Shown here: piece after piece, positions 35,547 through 48,542 of the stretch
Position numbering within the stretch: position 1 is the stretch's first letter
How the letters are laid out: each line of letters opens with the position of its first letter
Source: Cavia porcellus
Lineage: Eukaryota; Chordata; Mammalia; Rodentia; Caviidae
Direction of reading: 5' to 3'
Assembly (NCBI RefSeq): GCF_034190915.1
Contig: NW_026947543.1
Span: 2,728,001-2,792,000, forward strand
DNA: 64,000 nucleotides
The notes under the pieces: model-generated
What the model was told of the DNA's origin: nothing
The model's input: only the letters and a program-made list of their open reading frames with translations
The model's database searches: none
Translations under genes and position numbers: made by a program

Positions 35547-35899
35547 CCAATCACAGCCCATTGTGGTTGCCTGCCAACCCCAAGCATGTGGATTTCTGTG
35601 AACTGTTTCAGCCCAAATCTGCAGCTTTCCACCTCATACAACCACAGCCATTCCAATCATGCAGTATTTGATTAGCCTCTCTATGTTGCCTCAGAATTTT
35701 TTTTACAGTTGTAGTGATCAGAAAATTTGACATATTTTGAGAATTGGAGGGAAGTCATTGGAAAACCTTTTGGTATGTCTAAATTCTATGGGTTCCAAAC
35801 TTGACTATACCAGTCTTTTAAATTTTCAAACCTAGAGCCTAAAATCCACCTCACAGGGATGTTCAGCCAATCTCAACCCAGTGTGGTTGCCTGGCAACC
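35547..35899. promoter_or_regulatory. X-box/CCAAT double module, U8
   Basis: Copy a at 35565-35579 has one change in the right half (gccaacc). Copy b at 35885-35899 is intact. Confidence 0.55.
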
Positions 35900-36673
35900 A
35901 CAAGCCTTTGAATTTCTGTGAACAGTTTCAGCCCAACTCCGCAGCTTTCCACCTCATACAACCACAGCCATTCCAATCATGCAGTATTTGATTAACTTCT
36001 CTAAGTTGCCTCAGAATTTTCTTTGAAGTTGTGGTGACCAAGCAAATTTGACATATTTTGACAAGTGGAGGGAAGTAATTGGCTCTGTCTTTAGCTCTGT
36101 TTGTGGTATATGGGGTCCAAAGCTGACTAGCCTTGTCTATTCATTTATCAAACTTAGAAAGCCAAATGTTTCAAGGGAGGAAAGAAAATGCCACAATGAT
36201 TTGTGTTCTGCCAAGTTTCTGGTGGCTTGGGAAGCAAACCTGCAAACCATACATGCAGTCTCTGCTGGATTACTGCCACCATGGTTGTATCAGTTAGCAC
36301 TAAAAGCCAGCAACCAGAAGATGAGACCCAAAATGAAAGAGAATCCTTGCAGTGCATGAATATTTGGAGTGCCTGCTTCAACTATCCAGCTTCCTCGGGG
36401 TTCACTTGTCTGCAATCGCTATTTCAAGAAGGTCTGCAGCCATTCCAGCATAACCCTGAACACTAAACATGAGGTATTAACACAATACCTTATCACCAGC
36501 AGATTTTCCCAGTATTCAACTGTAACATGGTGAATGGGAAACCCTTAGAAAAGGGATTCAAATGCCCCTTTCACTAAAAATCCCAGGTATTTTCTCATGG
36601 CATGGAATATTTAGACTCCACAACTCATGTAGTGAACCCAGGGACCTAGACCAAGTGTGTCTAGTTTAATGTT

Positions 36674-36824
36674 GTCCTCTTTTTGGAAACAGCATCTTAT
36701 GTAGTTGTTGAAAGAGGCCTTGAGATAAATTCGTTGCCCAAGATGGACTGGAACTCCCAAGGATCCATCCACCTCAGCCCCCAGATTGCTGGGATTATAG
36801 GCATGAGGGACCATGCCAAGCATG
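36674..36824 (-). mobile_element. B1-type SINE, U8
   Basis: Same position and form as U7, with attcgttgccc in place of attcgtagccc near 36730. Confidence 0.8.
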
Positions 36825-36829
36825 TGCAC

Positions 36830-39649
36830 AGAGATTCTTACATAATTTGTGAAATCCCACTAATGGTCTATAGGTAGCTTCTGTGCTTCAGGCTTTAGGA
36901 ATATGCCTCTCTTTGTTTTGGCTCCCCTTGTTCAGGTGTCCATTTCTATTGTGATAACCTCCAAGGCCCCAGGCAAGGGAGTGGCTGCCCTTCCTCTGGT
37001 GTGTCCTGGGATGGTTACAGCCCAGGTGAACAGGGTTCAAATATATTGGATCCTGTGCATTTGAAGAGGAAATGAGTAAAGATTCATGAGTTAATGTGGA
37101 CATGCCAGGGAATTGAGGGGCCATGATTGAGACAAAACTTCAGGCCATGGGCTGAAGGCTGAGGATTCTGTACCTCTAGCTTCTTGAATAGTGGGCCTGC
37201 TGAGCAATTGTGTGCTCTCAAATGTAATTTGATGGGTTTTGTTTTAATTTATTTTGTTTTTTGCTTTGGTTTTTTACATGGAAGGAACTGTACCATGGTT
37301 TGAAGAAACTGGAGTGTCTTACCTAAGAGAAATTTGCAAAAAGGGACAATTCAGCAGCCAAGAATTTCTCAAATGCCCTTGGCGTTTTAAAAAAAGTGAC
37401 ATAAAGTTGAGCGTGTAATATCCATGTCTCTTTACAAGAGATTTTACCTCCTATTTGATAGGAATTACTGTTTCTTTGAAAGGTCAACGTGCACTGAAAT
37501 AAAGATAATCCCTCCTTTCCTCATTCTGCTTGGAACCTCATCCTTTGTTAGTTATATTTTCTTAAGCAGAAACACTTGGAGATGACTACAGCAAGAGTTT
37601 CCCATTGGTGGAATTTCCACGGAGACACATGAAGTAATACTGCACAATTTCAAGTGAAGTGCACTGTCCCTTGACAATGGCAAGTCTGGGCAAATCTCTA
37701 GTAACTGAAAATCTTAGAAAGTCTGAAAGTGAGTGAATAAAAAATGGGCCTCTCCACATTTGGACAGGGCCTCTCCTGAAGCACACATTTGTGGAAAAAT
37801 TAATTATGAGAGACGAATGAACTCCCAAAACGGAATGGAAATTTTCTTGTTTAGGCCTGGAACGCTATGGCCTGGAGCCCTGTGGTTCTAACTGGATGAG
37901 CAAAGTGTGAGCAGAGATCAAAGTAAAACACACACCATTTAGGGAACTGGATATTTAACCAGGTGTCCAGAGTAGTGGCAAACTGTACTTCTGTCAATTT
38001 GAACAAATCCTGTCTTCACAAGAAAGTAAATTCCAGCACGACCAGTGACTAGAGGAGGACACATTTCAAAGGACTTGTAAAAAGTCCAACCCTGAATTTA
38101 GCCCAACACTGAATTTAGATGAAAAGTAGCAGAGTCTGTTAGTCTTTCAAGTTTTAATGGGAGAAACTTATAGCATGTAATAGCTGTTACATGAATAACT
38201 TCAGAGCTTTTGGAGAGGTCGAAATCACTATGAGTGAGGGCTTCCCTGACTCACAAACTTAAAAATAGTAAAACAAACAATTTGAAAAACCAATCAACCA
38301 ATTAAATACAAACACTAGGTTCAAAGGGTTTCACTGCTTTTAAAACCACTTATGGAATTCACACCTATTGATGAGGCTTACTCTGCATTCTGCTTTACTC
38401 AGGCCTGGTACATGAGCAAATGTGAAAGCAAAATTCAAAATGTTATGTGAAGTGACCATTTCATTGTTGAAACCATGACCCAATAGACATTTTCTCTTTT
38501 GAAACTTCGTACATTATCCATATATGTTCTCAAAGGGAAGGAATACACAGGATTTTGGCTGAATTTTTTTTTCAGTATTTTCTGTTCCACAAGATTTATT
38601 TGAAGATCTCCTGTCCTGCATCCACTGCCCAATGCAGAAGGCCACACATAGGACCACCCACATGAGAACTTCACTTCTACAGCCTGATTATATCATCATG
38701 AGAATATAATTTTCCTTTCATCATCAAAGATTTTTACATCAGATTAACCAGCTCTCTTGCTTGCGCAAGTTTTTCCCTGGTTTTTGTACCTTGAAATGGG
38801 TGTGCACTCTTCCCAGGCTTGATCTCCATCTTCCCCCGTATTTCCAAACATATTCATCTGGGAAATATGTAAAGATCTTATTCGGGGCTTGTTTCATTGT
38901 TTTCAAATATCTGCCCTTGAAATTCAACTTCCACCACTGTCTCTCATATCCAAAGCTATGTGCTTGCAGAGGATTTCTGCTGAGAAATTTCACAGAAAGC
39001 TCTTATACTGCAGGTGAATGATGCCAGCAAGTCTTGACTGAATAGCTTAGGGAACAGGACTCAGCCAAATGACTGACATGACAAGGAAAAAGTGCATGCT
39101 CAAGGATAGGACATGGAAGATGTCATCTGACAGGCCCTGGCATATTTAATATCCCATTGAAAGTACATCAATGTGTAGATTGGCAAGCATTTCCATCCAC
39201 AAATTCTGAGCAGTGAAGCCTTCAGAGAGAAGCCTGTGGCATACCAGGCCAAGAATATTCATCCTATTTAAATCTTGCCCTACAAGGTCCTCTGTGACAC
39301 TGAGGTCTCCATGGCAACGCCCAGCATTGTGACTCAGATCTCCTACTGCACACTTGTATCCTAGAGCCTAAATTCCAGCTCACAATGGTACTCAGCCAAT
39401 CACAGCCCAGTGTGTTTGCCTGGCAACCACAAGCTTGTGGATTTCTGTGAACTGTTTCAGCCCAATATTGCAGCTTTTCACCTCATACAACCACAGCCAT
39501 TCCAATCATGCAGTATTTGATTAGCCTCTCTATGTTGCCTCAGAATTTTTTTTACAGTTGTAGTGATCAAGAAAATTTGACATATTTTGAGAAGTGGAGG
39601 GAAGTAATTGGAAAACCTTTTGGTATGTCTGAGATCTATGGGTTCCAAA
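36830..39649 (+). repeat. Array unit U9, truncated at the inversion junction
   Basis: Subfamily B unit that stops after 2820 bp, inside module copy a at ggttccaaa (39641-39649), where other units continue with cttgact. Copy b, the Kozak ORF and the B1 are therefore missing. Its only X-box (39414-39428) has one G-to-T change in the left half-site. Confidence 0.93.
39396..39428. promoter_or_regulatory. X-box/CCAAT module remnant, U9
   Basis: Only copy a survives the truncation. X-box at 39414-39428 has gtttgcc in its left half; CCAAT at 39396-39400. Confidence 0.5.
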
Positions 39650-39775
39650 TCCACTTATGGAATGCACAACTATTGATGAGGCTTACTCTGCATTCTGCTT
39701 TACTCAGGCCTGGTACATGAGCAACGGTGAAAGCAAAATTCAAAATGTTATGTGAAGTGACATCCCTTTTCTAAG
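39641..39775. other. Inversion breakpoint region
   Basis: Two joins 112 bp apart: 39649/39651 (no homology, one extra T) and 39761/39762 (gaagtgac joined to atcccttttc, one base of overlap). Neither uses extended homology, so end-joining or template switching fits better than homologous inversion. Pairing between the arms begins at 39649 on the left and 40543 on the right, so 39650-40542 is an asymmetric spacer. Confidence 0.88.
39650..39761 (+). other. Displaced 111 bp unit fragment at the orientation switch
   Basis: After ggttccaaa (39641-39649) comes one unmatched T, then ccacttatgg... through gaagtgac (39651-39761). This is + oriented unit sequence equivalent to 38346-38456, about 1.2 kb upstream of where the unit should be. 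It resembles the U4/U7 version (aatgcacaactattgatgagg) more than U9's own. It is then joined to inverted sequence, with one shared C. Confidence 0.9.
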
Positions 39776-42700
39776 GGTTTCCCTTTCACCATGTTACATT
39801 TGAATTCTGGGAAAACCTGCTGGTGACAAGCTATCTAGCATTATGTTGGTTTAGGTATTGAGCTAGTACCTCATGTTTAGTGTTCAGGGTTATGCTGGAA
39901 TGGCTGCAGACCTCCTAGAAATATCTATTGCAGACAAGTGAACCCCAAGGAAGCTGGATAGTTGAAGCAGGCACTCCAAATATTCATGCACTGCAAGGAT
40001 TCACTTTCATTTTGGGTCTCATCTTTTGGTTGCTGGCTTTTAGTGCTAACTGATACTACCATGGTGGCAGTAATCCAGCAGAGACTGCATGTATGGTTTG
40101 CAAGTTTGCTTCCCAAGCCACCAGAAACTTGGCAGAACACAAATCATTGTGGCATTTTCGTTCCTCCCTGAAACATTTGGCTTTCTAAGTTTGAAAATTG
40201 AATAGACTGGGCTACTCAGGTTTGGACCCCATGTACCACCAACAGAGCTAAAGACAGAGCCAATTACTTCCCTCCACTTGTCAAAATATGTCAAATTTGC
40301 TTGGTCACCACAACTTCAAAGAAAATTCTGAGGCAACTTAGAGAAGTTAATCAAATACTGCATGATTGGAATGGCTGTGGTTGTATGAGGTAGAAAGCTG
40401 CGGAGTTGGGCTGAAACTGTTCACAGAAATCCACAGGCTTGTGGTTGCCAGGCAACCACACTGGGCTGAGATTGGCTGAACATCACTGTGAGGTGGATTT
40501 TAGGCTCTAGGTTTGAAAATTTAAAAGACTGGTGTAGTCAAGTTTGGAACACATCGACCACAGACAGACCAAAAGGTCTTTCAATTACTTCCCTCCACTT
40601 CTCAAAATATGTCAAATTTTCTTGATCACTACAACTGTAAAAAAAATTCTGAGGCAACATAGAGAGGCTAATCAAATACTGCATGATTGGAATGGCTGTG
40701 GTTGTATGAGGTGGAAAGCTGCAGAGTTGGGCTGAAACAGTTCACAGAAAGCCACAAGCTTGTGGTTGCCAGGCAACCACACTGGGCTGTGATTGGCTGA
40801 GCACCATTGTGAGCTGGTCTTTAGGCTCTAGGATACAAGTGTGCAGTAGGAGACCTGAGTCACAATGCTGGGCATTGCCATGGAGACCTCAATATCACAG
40901 AGGACCTTGTAGGGCAAGATTTAAATAGGATGAATATTCTTGGCCTGGTATGCCACAGGATTCTCACTGAAGGCTTCACTACTCAGAATTTGGGGATGGA
41001 AATGCTTTCCAATCTACACATGGAAGTACTTTCAATGGGATATGAAATATGCCAGGGCCTGACAGATGTACTCTGACATGTCCTATCCTTGAGCATATGC
41101 TTTTCCCTTGTCATGTCTGTCATTTGGCTGAGTCCTGTTCCCTAAGCTATTCAGTCAAGACTTGCTGGAATCATTAACCTGCAGTATGAGCTTTCTGTGA
41201 AATTTCTCAGCAGAAATCCTGTGCAAGCACATAGCTTTGGATATGAGAGACAGTGGTGGAAGTTGAATTTCAAGGGCAGATATTTGAAAACAATGAAACA
41301 AGCACTGAATAAGATCTTCACATGTTTCCCAGATGAATATGTTTGGAAATACGGGGGAAGATGGAGATGAAGACTGAGAAGAGTGCACACCCATTTCAAG
41401 GTACAAAAACCAGGGAAAAACATGGGAAAGCAAGAGAGCTGATTAATTTGATGTAAAAATCTTTTATGATGAAAGGAAAATTATATTCTCATGGTGATTT
41501 AATCAGGCTGTAGCAGTGAAGTTCTCATGTTGGTTGTCCTATGTGTGGCCTTCTGCATTATGCAGTGGATGCAGGACAGGAGATCTTCAAATAAATCTGG
41601 TGGAACACAAAATAGTGAAAAAATTATCAATCTAAATCCTGTGTATTCCTTCCCTTTGAGAACATATGTGGATAATGTCCAGAGTTTCAAAAGAGAAAAT
41701 GTCTATTGGGTCATGGTTTCACCAATGAAATGGTCACTTCACATAACATTTTGAATTTTGCTTTCACAGTTGCTCATGTACCGGGCCTGAGTAAAGCAGA
41801 ATGCAGAGTAACCCTCATCAATAGTTGTGCATTCCATAAGTGGTTTTAAAACCAGTGAAACCCTTTGGACCTACTGTTTGTATTTAATTGGTTGATTGGT
41901 TTTTCAAATTGTTTGTTTTACTATTTTTAACTTTGGGAGTCAGGGAAGCCCTCACTCATAGTGATTTAGACCTCTCCAAAAGCTCTGAAGTTATTCATGT
42001 AACAGCTATTACATGTTATCAGTTTCTCCTATTAAATCTTGAAAGACTAACAGACTCTGCTACTTTTCATCTAAATTCAGTGTTGCACTAAATTGAGTGT
42101 TGGACTTTTTTTTACAAGTCCTTTAAATGTGTCCTCCTCTAGTCACTGGTCGTGCTGGAATGTACTTTCTTGTGAAGACAGGATTTGAGCAAATTGACAC
42201 AAGTACAGTTTGCCACTACTCTGGACACCTGGTTAAATATCGAGTTGCCTAAATGGTGTGTGTTTTACTTTGATCTCTGCTCACACTTTGCTCATCCAGT
42301 TAGAACCACAGGGCTCCAGGCCATAGCGTTCTAGGCCTAAACAAGAAAATTTCCATTCCGTTTTGGGAGTTCATTCGTCTCTCATAATTATTTTTCCACA
42401 AATGTGTGCTTCAGGAGAGTCCCTGTCTTAATGTGGAGAGGCCCATTTTCATTCACTCACTTTCAGACTTTCTAAGATTTTCAGTTACTAGAGGTTTTCC
42501 CAGACTTGCCATTGTCAAGGGACAGTGCACTTCACTTGAAGTTGTGCAGTATTACTTCATGTGTGTCTGTGGAAATTCCACCAATGGGAAACTCTTGCTG
42601 TAGTCATCTCCAAGTGTTTCTGCGTAAGACAATATAACTAACAAAGGATGTGGTTTCAAGCAGAATGAGGAATGGAGGGATAATCTTTATTTCAGTGCAG

Positions 42701-43359
42701 GGTGACCTTTCAAAGAAACAGTAATTCCTATGAAATAGGAGGTAAAATCTTTTGTAAAGAGACATGGATATGACATGCTCAACTTTATGTCACATTTTTT
42801 AAAAAGCCAAGGGCATTTGAGAAATTCTTGGCTGCTGAATTGTCCCTTTTTTCAAATTTCCCATAGGTAAGATACTCTAGTTACTTCAAACCATGGTACT
42901 GTTCCTTCCATGTAAAAAACCAAAGCAAAAAACAAAATAAATTAAAACAAAACCCATCAAATTACATTTGAGAGCACACAATTCCTCAGCAGGCCCACTA
43001 TTCAAGAAGCTACAGGTACAGAAGCCTCAGCCTTCAGCCCATGGCCTGAAGTTTTGTCTCTATCATGGCCCCTCAATTCCCTGGCATGTCCATATTAACT
43101 CATTAATATTTACTCATTTCCTCTTCAAATGCACAGGATCCAATATATTTGAACCCTGTTCACCTGGGCTGTAATTATCCAAGGACACACCAGAGGAAGG
43201 GCAGCCACCCCCTTGCCTGGGGCCTTGGTGCTTAGCACAATAGAAATGGAAACCTGAACAAGGGGAGCCAAAACAAAGAGAGGAATATTCCTAAAGTCTG
43301 AAACACAGAAGCTACCTATAGACGAGTAGTGGGATTTCACAAATTATGTAAGAATCTCT
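39762..43359 (-). repeat. Array unit R1, truncated at the inversion junction
   Basis: Reading on the minus strand from 43359, the unit continues for 3598 bp and stops in the stretch corresponding to about 3598 in U1, just before its B1. Both X-boxes are intact. In the 84-codon open frame seen in most units, a TGA near 41370 interrupts the frame, which argues against that frame being coding. Confidence 0.93.
40443..40796. promoter_or_regulatory. X-box/ATTGG double module, R1
   Basis: On + this reads X-box, 13 bp, ATTGG. Intact X-boxes at 40443-40457 (ATTGG 40471-40475) and 40764-40778. Confidence 0.58.
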
Positions 43360-43365
43360 GTGCAC

Positions 43366-43515
43366 ATGCTTGGCATGGTCGCTCATGCCTATAATCCCAG
43401 CAATCTGGGGGCTGAGGTGGATGGATCCTTGGGAGTTCCAGTCCATCGTGGGCTATGAATTTATCTCAAGGCCTCTTTCAACAATTACATAAGATGCTGT
43501 TTCCAAAAAGAGGAC
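43366..43515 (+). mobile_element. B1-type SINE, R1/R2 boundary
   Basis: Now on the + strand because the arm is inverted. Clear cctataatcccagcaatctgg and gggagttccagtcc segments. Confidence 0.8.
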
Positions 43516-44313
43516 AACAGAAAACTAGACACACTTGGTCTAGGTCCCGGGGTTCACTACATGAGTTGTGGCGTCTAAATATTCCATGCCATGAGAAAAT
43601 ACCTGGGATTTTTAGTGAAAGGGGCATTTGCATCCCTTTTCTAAGAGTTTCCCTTTCACCATGTTACATTTGAATTCTTGGAAAACCTGCTGGTGACAAG
43701 CTATCTAGCATTATGTTGGTTTAGGTATTGAGCTAGTACCTCATGTTTAGTGTTCAGGGTTATGCTGGAATGGCTGCAGACCTCCATGAAATAGCTATTG
43801 CAGACAAGTGAACCCCGAGGAAGCTGGATAGTTGAAACAGGCACTCCAAATATTCATGCACTGCAAGGATTCACTTTCATTTTGGGACTCATCTTCTGGT
43901 TGCTGGCTTTTAGTGCTAACTGATACTACCATGGTGGCAGTAATCCAGCAGAGAATGCCTATATGGTTTGCAGGTTTGCTTCCCAAGCCACCAGAAACTT
44001 GGCAGAACCCAAATCATTGTGGGATTTTCTTTCCTCCCCTGAAACATTTGGCTTTCTAAGTTTGAAAATTGAATAGACTGGGCTAGTCAGGTTTGGACCC
44101 CATGTACCACCAACAGAGCTAAAGACAGAGCCAATTACTTCCCTCCACTTGTCAAAATATGTCAAATTTGCTTGGTCACCACAACTTCAAAGAAAATTCT
44201 GAGGCAACTTAGAGAGGTGAATCAAATACTGCCTGATTGGAATGGCTGTGGTTGTATGAGGTGGAAAGCTGCAGAGTTGGGCTGAAACTGTTCACAGAAA
44301 TCCACAGGCTTGT

Positions 44314-44667
44314 GGTTGCCAGGCAACCACACTGGGCTGAGATTGGCTGAACATCACGGTGAGGTGGATTTTAGGCTCTAGGTTTGAAAATTTAAAAGAC
44401 TGGGGTAGGCAAGTTTGGAACACATCGAGCACAGACAGACCAAAAGGTCTTTCAATTACTTCCCTCCACTTCTCAAAATATGTCAAATTTTCTTGATCAC
44501 TACAACTGTAAAAAAAATTCTGAGGCAACATAGAGAGGCTAATCAAACACTGTATGATTGGAATGGCTGTGGTTGTAGGAGGTGGAAAGCTGCAGAGTTG
44601 GGCTGAAACAGTTCACAGAAAGCCACAAGCTTGAGGTTGCCAGGCAACCACACTGGGCTGTGATTGG
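44314..44667. promoter_or_regulatory. X-box/ATTGG double module, R2
   Basis: Intact X-boxes at 44314-44328 and 44635-44649. The base flanking the second differs (gaggttgcc) but the 15-mer does not. Confidence 0.58.
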
Positions 44668-47240
44668 CTGAGCACCATTGTGAGCTGGACTTTAGGCTCT
44701 AGGATACAAGTGTGCAGTAGGAGACCTGAGTCACAATGCTAGGGGTTGCCATGGAGACCTCAGTGGCACAGAGGACCTTGTAGGGCAAGATTTAAATAGG
44801 ATGAATATTCTTGGCCTGGTATGCCACAGGATTCTCACTGAAGGCTTCACTGTTCAGAATTTGGGGATAGAAGTGCTTGCCAATCTACACATGGATGTAC
44901 TTTCAATGGGATATGAAATATGCCAGGGCCTTACAGATGTTCTCTGACATGTCCTATCCTTGAGCATATGCTTTTCCCTTGTCATGTCTGTCATTTGGCT
45001 GAGTCCTGTTCCCTAAGCTATTCAGTCAAGACTTGCTGGAATCATTCACCTGCAGTATAAGAGCTTTCTGTGAAATTTCTCAGCAGAAATTCTCTGCAAG
45101 CACATAGCTTTGGATATGAGAGACAGTGGTGGAAGTTAAATTTCAAGGGCAGATATTTGAAAACAATGAAACAAGCCCCGAATAAGATCTTCACATGTTT
45201 CCCAGATGAATATGTTTGGAAATACGGGGGAAGATGGAGATCAAGACTGAGAAGAGTGCACACCCATTTCAAGGTACAAAAACCAGGGAAAAAACATGGG
45301 AAAGCAAGAGAGCTGATTAATTTGATGTAAAAATATTTTATGATGAAAGGAAAATTATATTCTCATGGTGATTTAATCAGGCTGTAGCAGTGAAGTTCTC
45401 ATGTTGGTTGTCCTATGTGTGGCCTTCTGCATTATGCAGTGGATGCAGGACAGGAGATCTTCAAATAAATCTGGTGGAACACAAAATAGTGAAAAAAATA
45501 TCAATCTAAATCCTGTGTATTCCTTCCCTTTGAGAACATATATGGATAATGTCCAGAGTTGCAAAAGAGAAAATGTCTATTGGGTCATGGTTTCACCAAT
45601 GAAATGGTCACTTCACATAACATTTTGAATTTTGCTTTCACAGTTGCTCATGTACCGGGCCTGAGTAAAGCAGAATGCAGAGTAAGCCTCATCAATAGTT
45701 GTGCATTCCATAAGTGGTTTTAAAACCAGTGAAACCCTTTGGACCTAGTGTTTGTATTTAATTGGTTGATTGGTTTTTCAAATTGTTTGTTTTACTATTT
45801 TTAACTTTGGGAGTCAGGGAAGCCCTCACTCATAGTGATTTAGACCTCTCCAAAAGCTCTGAAGTTATTCATGTAACAGCTATTACATGTTATCAGTTTC
45901 TCCTATTAAATCTTGAAAGACTAACAGACTCTGCTACTTTTCATCTAAATTCAGTGTTGCACTAAATTCAGTGTTGGACTTTTTTTTGCAAGTCCTTTGA
46001 AATGTGTCCTCCTCTAGTCACTGGTCGTGCTGGAATGTACTTTCTTGTGAAGACAGGATTTGAGCAAATTGACACAAGTACAGTTTGCCACTACTCTGGA
46101 CACCTGGTTAAATATCGAGTTGCCTAAATGGTGTGTGTTTTACTTTGATCTCTGCTCACACTTTGCTCATCCAGTTAGAACCACAGGGCTCCAGGCCATA
46201 GCGTTCTAGGTCTAAAAAAGAAAATTTCCATTCCGTATTGGGAGTTCATTCGTCTCTCATAATTATTTTTCCACAAATGTGTGCTTCAGGAGAGTCCCTG
46301 TCTTAATGTGGAGAGGCCCATTTTCATTCACTCACTTTCAGACTTTCTAAGATTTTCAGTTACTAGAGGTTTTCCCAGACTTGCCATTGTCAAGGGACAG
46401 TGCACTTCACTTGAAGTTGTGCAGTATTACTTCATGTGTGTCTGTGGAAATTCCACCAATGGGAAACTCTTGCTGTAGTCATCTCCAAGTGTTTCTGCGT
46501 AAGACAATATAAGTAACAAAGGATGTGGTTTCAAGCAGAATGAGGAATGGAGGGATAATCTTTTTTTCAGTGCAGGATGACCTTTCAAAGAAACAGTAAT
46601 TCCTATGAAATAGGAGGTAAAATCTTTTGTAAAGAGACATGGATATGACATGCTCAACTTTATGTCACATTTTTTAAAAAGCCAAGGGCATTTGAGAAAT
46701 TCTTGGCTGCTGAATTGTTCCTTTTTGCAAATTTCTCATAGGTAAGATACTCTAGTTACTTCAAACCATGGTACTGTTCCTTCCATGTAAAAAACCAAAG
46801 CAAAAAACAAAATAAATTAAAACAAAACCCATCAAATTACATTTGAGAGCACACAATTGCTCAGCAGGCCCACTATTCAAGAAGCTAGAGGTACAGAAGC
46901 CTCAGCCTTCAGCCCATGGCCTGAAGTTTTGTCTCTATCATGGCCCCTCAATTCCCTGGCATGTCCACATTAACTCATTAATATTTACTCATTTCTTCTT
47001 CAAATGCACAGGATCCAATATATTTGAACCCTGTTCACCTGGGCTGTATTCATCCAAGGTCACACCAGAGGAAGCGCAGCCACCCCCTTGCCTGGGGCCT
47101 TGGAGCTTAGCACAATAGAAATGTAAACCTGAACAAGGGGAGCCAAAACAAAGAGAGGAATATTCCTAAAGTCTGAAACACAGAAGCTACCTATAGACCA
47201 GTAGTGGGATTTGACAAATTATGTAAGAATCTCTGTGCAC

Positions 47241-47390
47241 ATGCTTGGTATGGTCGCTCATGCCTATAATCCCAGCAATCTGGGGGCTGAGGTGGATGGA
47301 TCCTTGGGAGTTCCAGTCCATCGTGGGCTACGAATTTATCTCAAGGCCTCTTTCAACAACTACATAAGATGCTGTTTCCAAAAAGAGGAC
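47241..47390 (+). mobile_element. B1-type SINE, R2/R3 boundary
   Basis: Same element, with ggtatggtcgc at the A-box-like head. Confidence 0.8.
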
Positions 47391-48188
47391 AACAGAAAAC
47401 TAGACACACTTGGTCTAGGTCCCGGGGTTCACTACATGAGTTGTGGAGTCTAAATATTCCATGTCATGAGAAAATACCTGGGATTTTTAGTGAAAGAGGC
47501 ATTTGCATCCCTTTTCTAAGGGTTTCCCTTTCACCATGTTACATTTGAATTCTGGGAAAACCTGCTGGTGACAAGCTATCTAGCATTATGTTGGTTTAGG
47601 TATTGAGCTAGTACCGCATGTTTAGTGTTCAGGGTTATGCTGGAATGGCTGCAGACCTCCTTGAAATAGCTATTGCAGACAAGTGAACCCCGAGGAAGCT
47701 GGATAGTTGAAGCAGGCACTCCAAATATTCATGCACTGCAAGGATTCACTTTCATTTTGGGACTCATCTTCTGGTTGCTGGCTTTTAGTGCTAACTGATA
47801 CTACCATGGTGGCAGTAATCCAGCAGAGACTGCATGTATGGTTTGCAGGTTTGCTTCCCAAGCCACCAGAAACTTGACAGAACACAAATCATTGTGGCAT
47901 TTTCTTTCCTCCCCTGAAACATTTGGCTTTCTAAGTTTGAAAATTGAATAGACTGGGCTAGTCAGGTTTGGACCCCACGTACCACCAACAGAGCTAAAGA
48001 CAGAGCCAATTAATTCCCTCCACTTGTGAAAATATGTGAAGTTTGCTTGGTCACCACAACTTCAAAGAAAATTCTGAGGCAACTTAGAGAGGTGAATCAA
48101 ATACTGCCTGATTGGAATTTCTGTGGTTGTATGAGGTGGAAAGCTGCAGAGTTGGGCTGAAACTGTTCACAGAAATCCACAGGCTTGT

Positions 48189-48542
48189 GGTTGCCAGGCA
48201 ACCACACTGGGCTGAGATTGGCTGAACATCACTGTGAGGTGGATTTTAGGCTCTAGGTTTGAAAATTTAAAAGACTGGGCTAGTCAAGTTTCGAACACAT
48301 CGACCACAGACAGACCAAAAGGTCTTTCAATTACTTCCCTCCAGTTCTCAAAATATGTCCAATTTTCTTGATCACTACAACTGTAAAAAAAATTCTGAGG
48401 CAACATAGAGTGGCTAATCAAATACTGCATGATTGGAATGGTTGTGGTTGTAGGAGGTGGAAAGCTGCAGAGTTGGGCTGAAACAGTTCACAGAAAGCCA
48501 CAAGCTTGTGGTTGCCAGGCAACCACACTGGGCTGTGATTGG
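48189..48542. promoter_or_regulatory. X-box/ATTGG double module, R3
   Basis: Intact X-boxes at 48189-48203 and 48510-48524, each followed by ATTGG. Confidence 0.58.

Larger units (their letters stand above)
32979..36829 (+). repeat. Array unit U8, subfamily B
   Basis: 3851 bp. It lacks tgtttacat between 'gaatag' and 'ggcctgc' (near 33340) and reads gtaatttgatggg near 33374. Every right-arm unit shares both marks, and U1-U7 do not. Module copy a has a damaged X-box (ggttgcctgccaacc, 35565-35579); copy b is intact (35885-35899). The 24 bp deletion is present near 36488. No supported coding gene. Confidence 0.93.
1..39649 (+). repeat. Left arm of macrosatellite-like tandem array (units U1-U9, + orientation)
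   Basis: The landmark agagattcttacataatttg (or a close variant) recurs at 1, 3872, 7756, 11292, 18438, 22322, 25858, 32979 and 36830, always in the same orientation and each time followed by the same ordered sequence. Unit lengths without the HAL1 insert are 3871, 3884, 3536, 3880, 3884, 3536, 3855 and 3851 bp, and the ninth unit is cut short. Unit boundaries are set at this landmark, just after the B1 SINE, so they are conventional rather than biological. I do not recognise the family by name. No unit contains a long, conserved, ATG-initiated reading frame. Confidence 0.96.
43360..47234 (-). repeat. Array unit R2
   Basis: 3875 bp, starting (on +) with B1. Closely similar to R1 over their shared length: both have gcactaaattcag-type sequence near 45957 and an unusual cag before tttctcc near 45895. 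This suggests R1 and R2 derive from one recent duplication. Both module copies are intact. Confidence 0.93.
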
